In this document: piece after piece, positions 6,129 to 6,899 of the stretch
Position numbering within the stretch: position 1 is the first letter of the stretch
Layout: each line of letters starts with the position of its first letter
Assembly: GCA_021851465.1 (NCBI GenBank)
Contig: JAJZDL010000155.1
Coordinates: 1-6,899 of the forward strand
Source of the DNA: Acidobacteriota bacterium
Lineage (GTDB): Bacteria > Acidobacteriota > Terriglobia > Terriglobales > Acidobacteriaceae
DNA: 6,899 bases
Reading direction: 5' to 3'
Position numbers and translations under genes: made by a program
Notes under the pieces: generated by a model
Seen by the model: the letters and a program-made list of their open reading frames with translations, nothing else
Told to the model about the DNA's origin: nothing
Databases searched by the model: none

Positions 6129-6627
6129 TTAGAAGGAGGAATGGGCTATAACGAAAAGCAATGCACTCGTGTTCATCCGTTTGGGTTCGGATGAGAGGGA
6201 GTGGCCGAGGATGAAGCGGCGAAAGGCTTCGGCGTTTCCGCGCGGCTCGGGGCCGGAGGGATGCGCGAGCGAAAACTTTCTTGCGAGCTTGAGGCCCTTG
6301 ACGAGTGCATTCTTCGATGACGCGGCGGTAGCCGGAGCCAAACTCGCGCATCAGCAAGAGTGCCTGGCGCAGGTCCTGCACGTCGATCGTCTGACCTGCC
6401 CACTCATGGCTGGCGAGAAGGATCAGCGCGATGCTGTCCTCCATGAATGGCTCGATGTGCAGGCCCTTGCGCAGACTTGGGTCTTCGATGAGCGCAAGTT
6501 GAACGCGATGCTCGGCGACCGCGTCCTGCATCTCGTCGGTGTTGCTGCTGAGGCGGTGACGGCTACGCGCGGGTGCTCGCGCAGAAAGGCGGCGACGAAG
6601 TTGGGTGTCGGGTATAAGTGCGCACGC
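6129..6627 (-). pseudogene. LysR-type regulator remnant: effector-domain fragments only
   Basis: Three frames have to be stitched together. From about 6627 to 6550 one frame reads PNFVAAFLREHPRVAVTASA, the start of a LysR effector domain. From about 6549 a second frame gives NTDEMQDAVAEHRVQLALIE and then ALILLASHEW and LLLMREFGSGYRRVIEE (to about 6313). A third frame, to the TAA at 6131-6129, gives NALVKGLKLARKFSLAHPSG and AEAFRRFILGH, the usual C-terminal end of the fold. Between RRVIEE and NALVKG about 45-50 codons of the second subdomain (the 'ELGSTEAIKxAVxxGLG' part) are missing. The N-terminal winged helix-turn-helix and dimerisation helix (about 90 aa) are absent; sequence upstream of about 6630 is unrelated. 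It can neither bind DNA nor fold normally. It lies just upstream of the dsrE-like operon on the same strand and may be its lost regulator. Confidence 0.82.
6160..6311. repeat. 11-bp inverted repeat flanking the 3' part of the LysR remnant
   Basis: AATGCACTCGT at 6160-6170 and its exact reverse complement ACGAGTGCATT at 6301-6311. The second copy lies at the point where the LysR remnant loses its internal codons. It may be connected with the rearrangement, or it may be chance. Confidence 0.5.
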
Positions 6628-6641
6628 CCCCCATGCCCCCG

Positions 6642-6746
6642 GTTTGTCTAGAGCCTCTAGGCGCAAAGAATGCAAGGGTGGCCATCCCGCCGGTCAAAGA
6701 TTGGGGATGAGCATCCTACCGGTTGAAGATGAAGATATAGACAAAC
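6642..6746. repeat. 105-bp intergenic patch with inverted termini and nested hairpins
   Basis: The ends are perfect 9-bp inverted copies: GTTTGTCTA at 6642-6650 and TAGACAAAC at 6738-6746. Inside lie a 13-base palindrome CTAGAGCCTCTAG (6648-6660) and a nested hairpin with outer arms CCGGT/ACCGG (6690-6694, 6718-6722) and inner arms GGATG/CATCC (6705-6709, 6712-6716). There is no protein-like frame. It could be a small non-autonomous palindromic element or an intergenic repeat. No target duplication is seen. It lies right beside the 5' breakpoint of the LysR remnant. Confidence 0.4.
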
Positions 6747-6790
6747 GAGGCATCGCACGATTTCCGCGATTGCCCTGGCGAGCAGGCCCC

Positions 6791-6898
6791 TTAGGGCTGC
6801 TTGACCGCAGGCGCATTTGCCGCACCGGGGCGCGCCGCCGCCGCGACCGAGGCAGTCGGCGTCCCGACTGAATTTATCGCAGGATTGGCGGTCGGCGT
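6791..6898 (-). CDS. C-terminal end of an unidentified protein with Ala/Pro/Thr-rich tail (5' part outside window)
   Basis: On the minus strand, one frame enters from the right edge and ends at a TAA (6793-6791) after 35 codons. The peptide is rich in Ala, Pro, Thr and Val (TPTANPAINSVGTPTASVAA, then more Ala/Pro, ending AVKQP), with TPTA occurring twice. Such low-complexity tails are common on exported or envelope proteins, but nothing here identifies a family. The minus orientation agrees with its neighbours. The frame is short and low-complexity, so it could be a chance open frame in GC-rich DNA. Confidence 0.4.
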   Translation of the reverse strand, partial: TPTANPAINSVGTPTASVAAAARPGAANAPAVKQP

Positions 6899-6899
6899 C

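Noticed and set aside
5508..6194. Plus-strand open frame (228 codons) opposite the dsrE-like gene
   Set aside because: Antisense to a gene with a signal peptide and recognisable fold; its own peptide shows no motif.
6131..6194. 17-codon plus-strand frame with AAGGAGG just before an ATG
   Set aside because: The spacing to the ATG is about one base, too short, and the bases are explained by the last codons of the LysR remnant read on the other strand.
1..6899. CRISPR arrays, tRNA or rRNA genes, riboswitches
   Set aside because: No regularly spaced direct repeats, tRNA-like cloverleaf ends or rRNA core sequences were seen on either strand by eye.

Overview
The window is GC-rich (about 60% by eye) with most genes on the minus strand. 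The gene mix is a 7TM-type histidine kinase, a Tat-exported DsrE-like protein, a periplasmic multidomain cytochrome c and an ISAs1-family element. It would fit a free-living Gram-negative heterotroph, for example Acidobacteriota; that taxonomic guess is inference from gene style only.

Layout, read right to left because the genes run on the minus strand. (1) At 6791-6898 is an Ala/Pro/Thr-rich C-terminal tail of a gene that begins outside the window. (2) At 6642-6746 is a 105-bp intergenic patch with 9-bp inverted termini and internal hairpins. (3) At 6129-6627 is the ruin of a LysR-type regulator: no DNA-binding domain, a frameshift, and an internal deletion of about 50 codons. (4) At 5232-5942 and 3547-5208 is a tight two-gene operon. 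It encodes a Tat-signal DsrE-like protein followed by a large secreted protein that joins a ModA-like oxyanion-type substrate-binding domain to a TsdA-like diheme cytochrome c. (5) At about 2248-3307, on the plus strand, lies a dead ISAs1-family insertion sequence with recognisable ends. (6) At 359-2155 and 1-362 is a two-component pair: a seven-TM, PAS-containing NarL-type sensor kinase, and a response regulator whose start codon overlaps the kinase stop codon.

The most interesting part is the dsrE-like/SBP-cytochrome operon. DsrE proteins act on protein-bound sulfur, TsdA-type diheme cytochromes couple thiosulfate and tetrathionate through a Cys-ligated heme, and ModA-type domains bind tetrahedral oxyanions. 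Having the last two in one polypeptide, with no transporter permease beside it, suggests a periplasmic module that captures a sulfur oxyanion or related anion and exchanges electrons with it. This function is inferred, not shown. The two-component pair lies downstream on the same strand and is now separated from the operon by the IS remnant, so whether it controls the operon is open. The adjacent LysR remnant may be the decayed former regulator.
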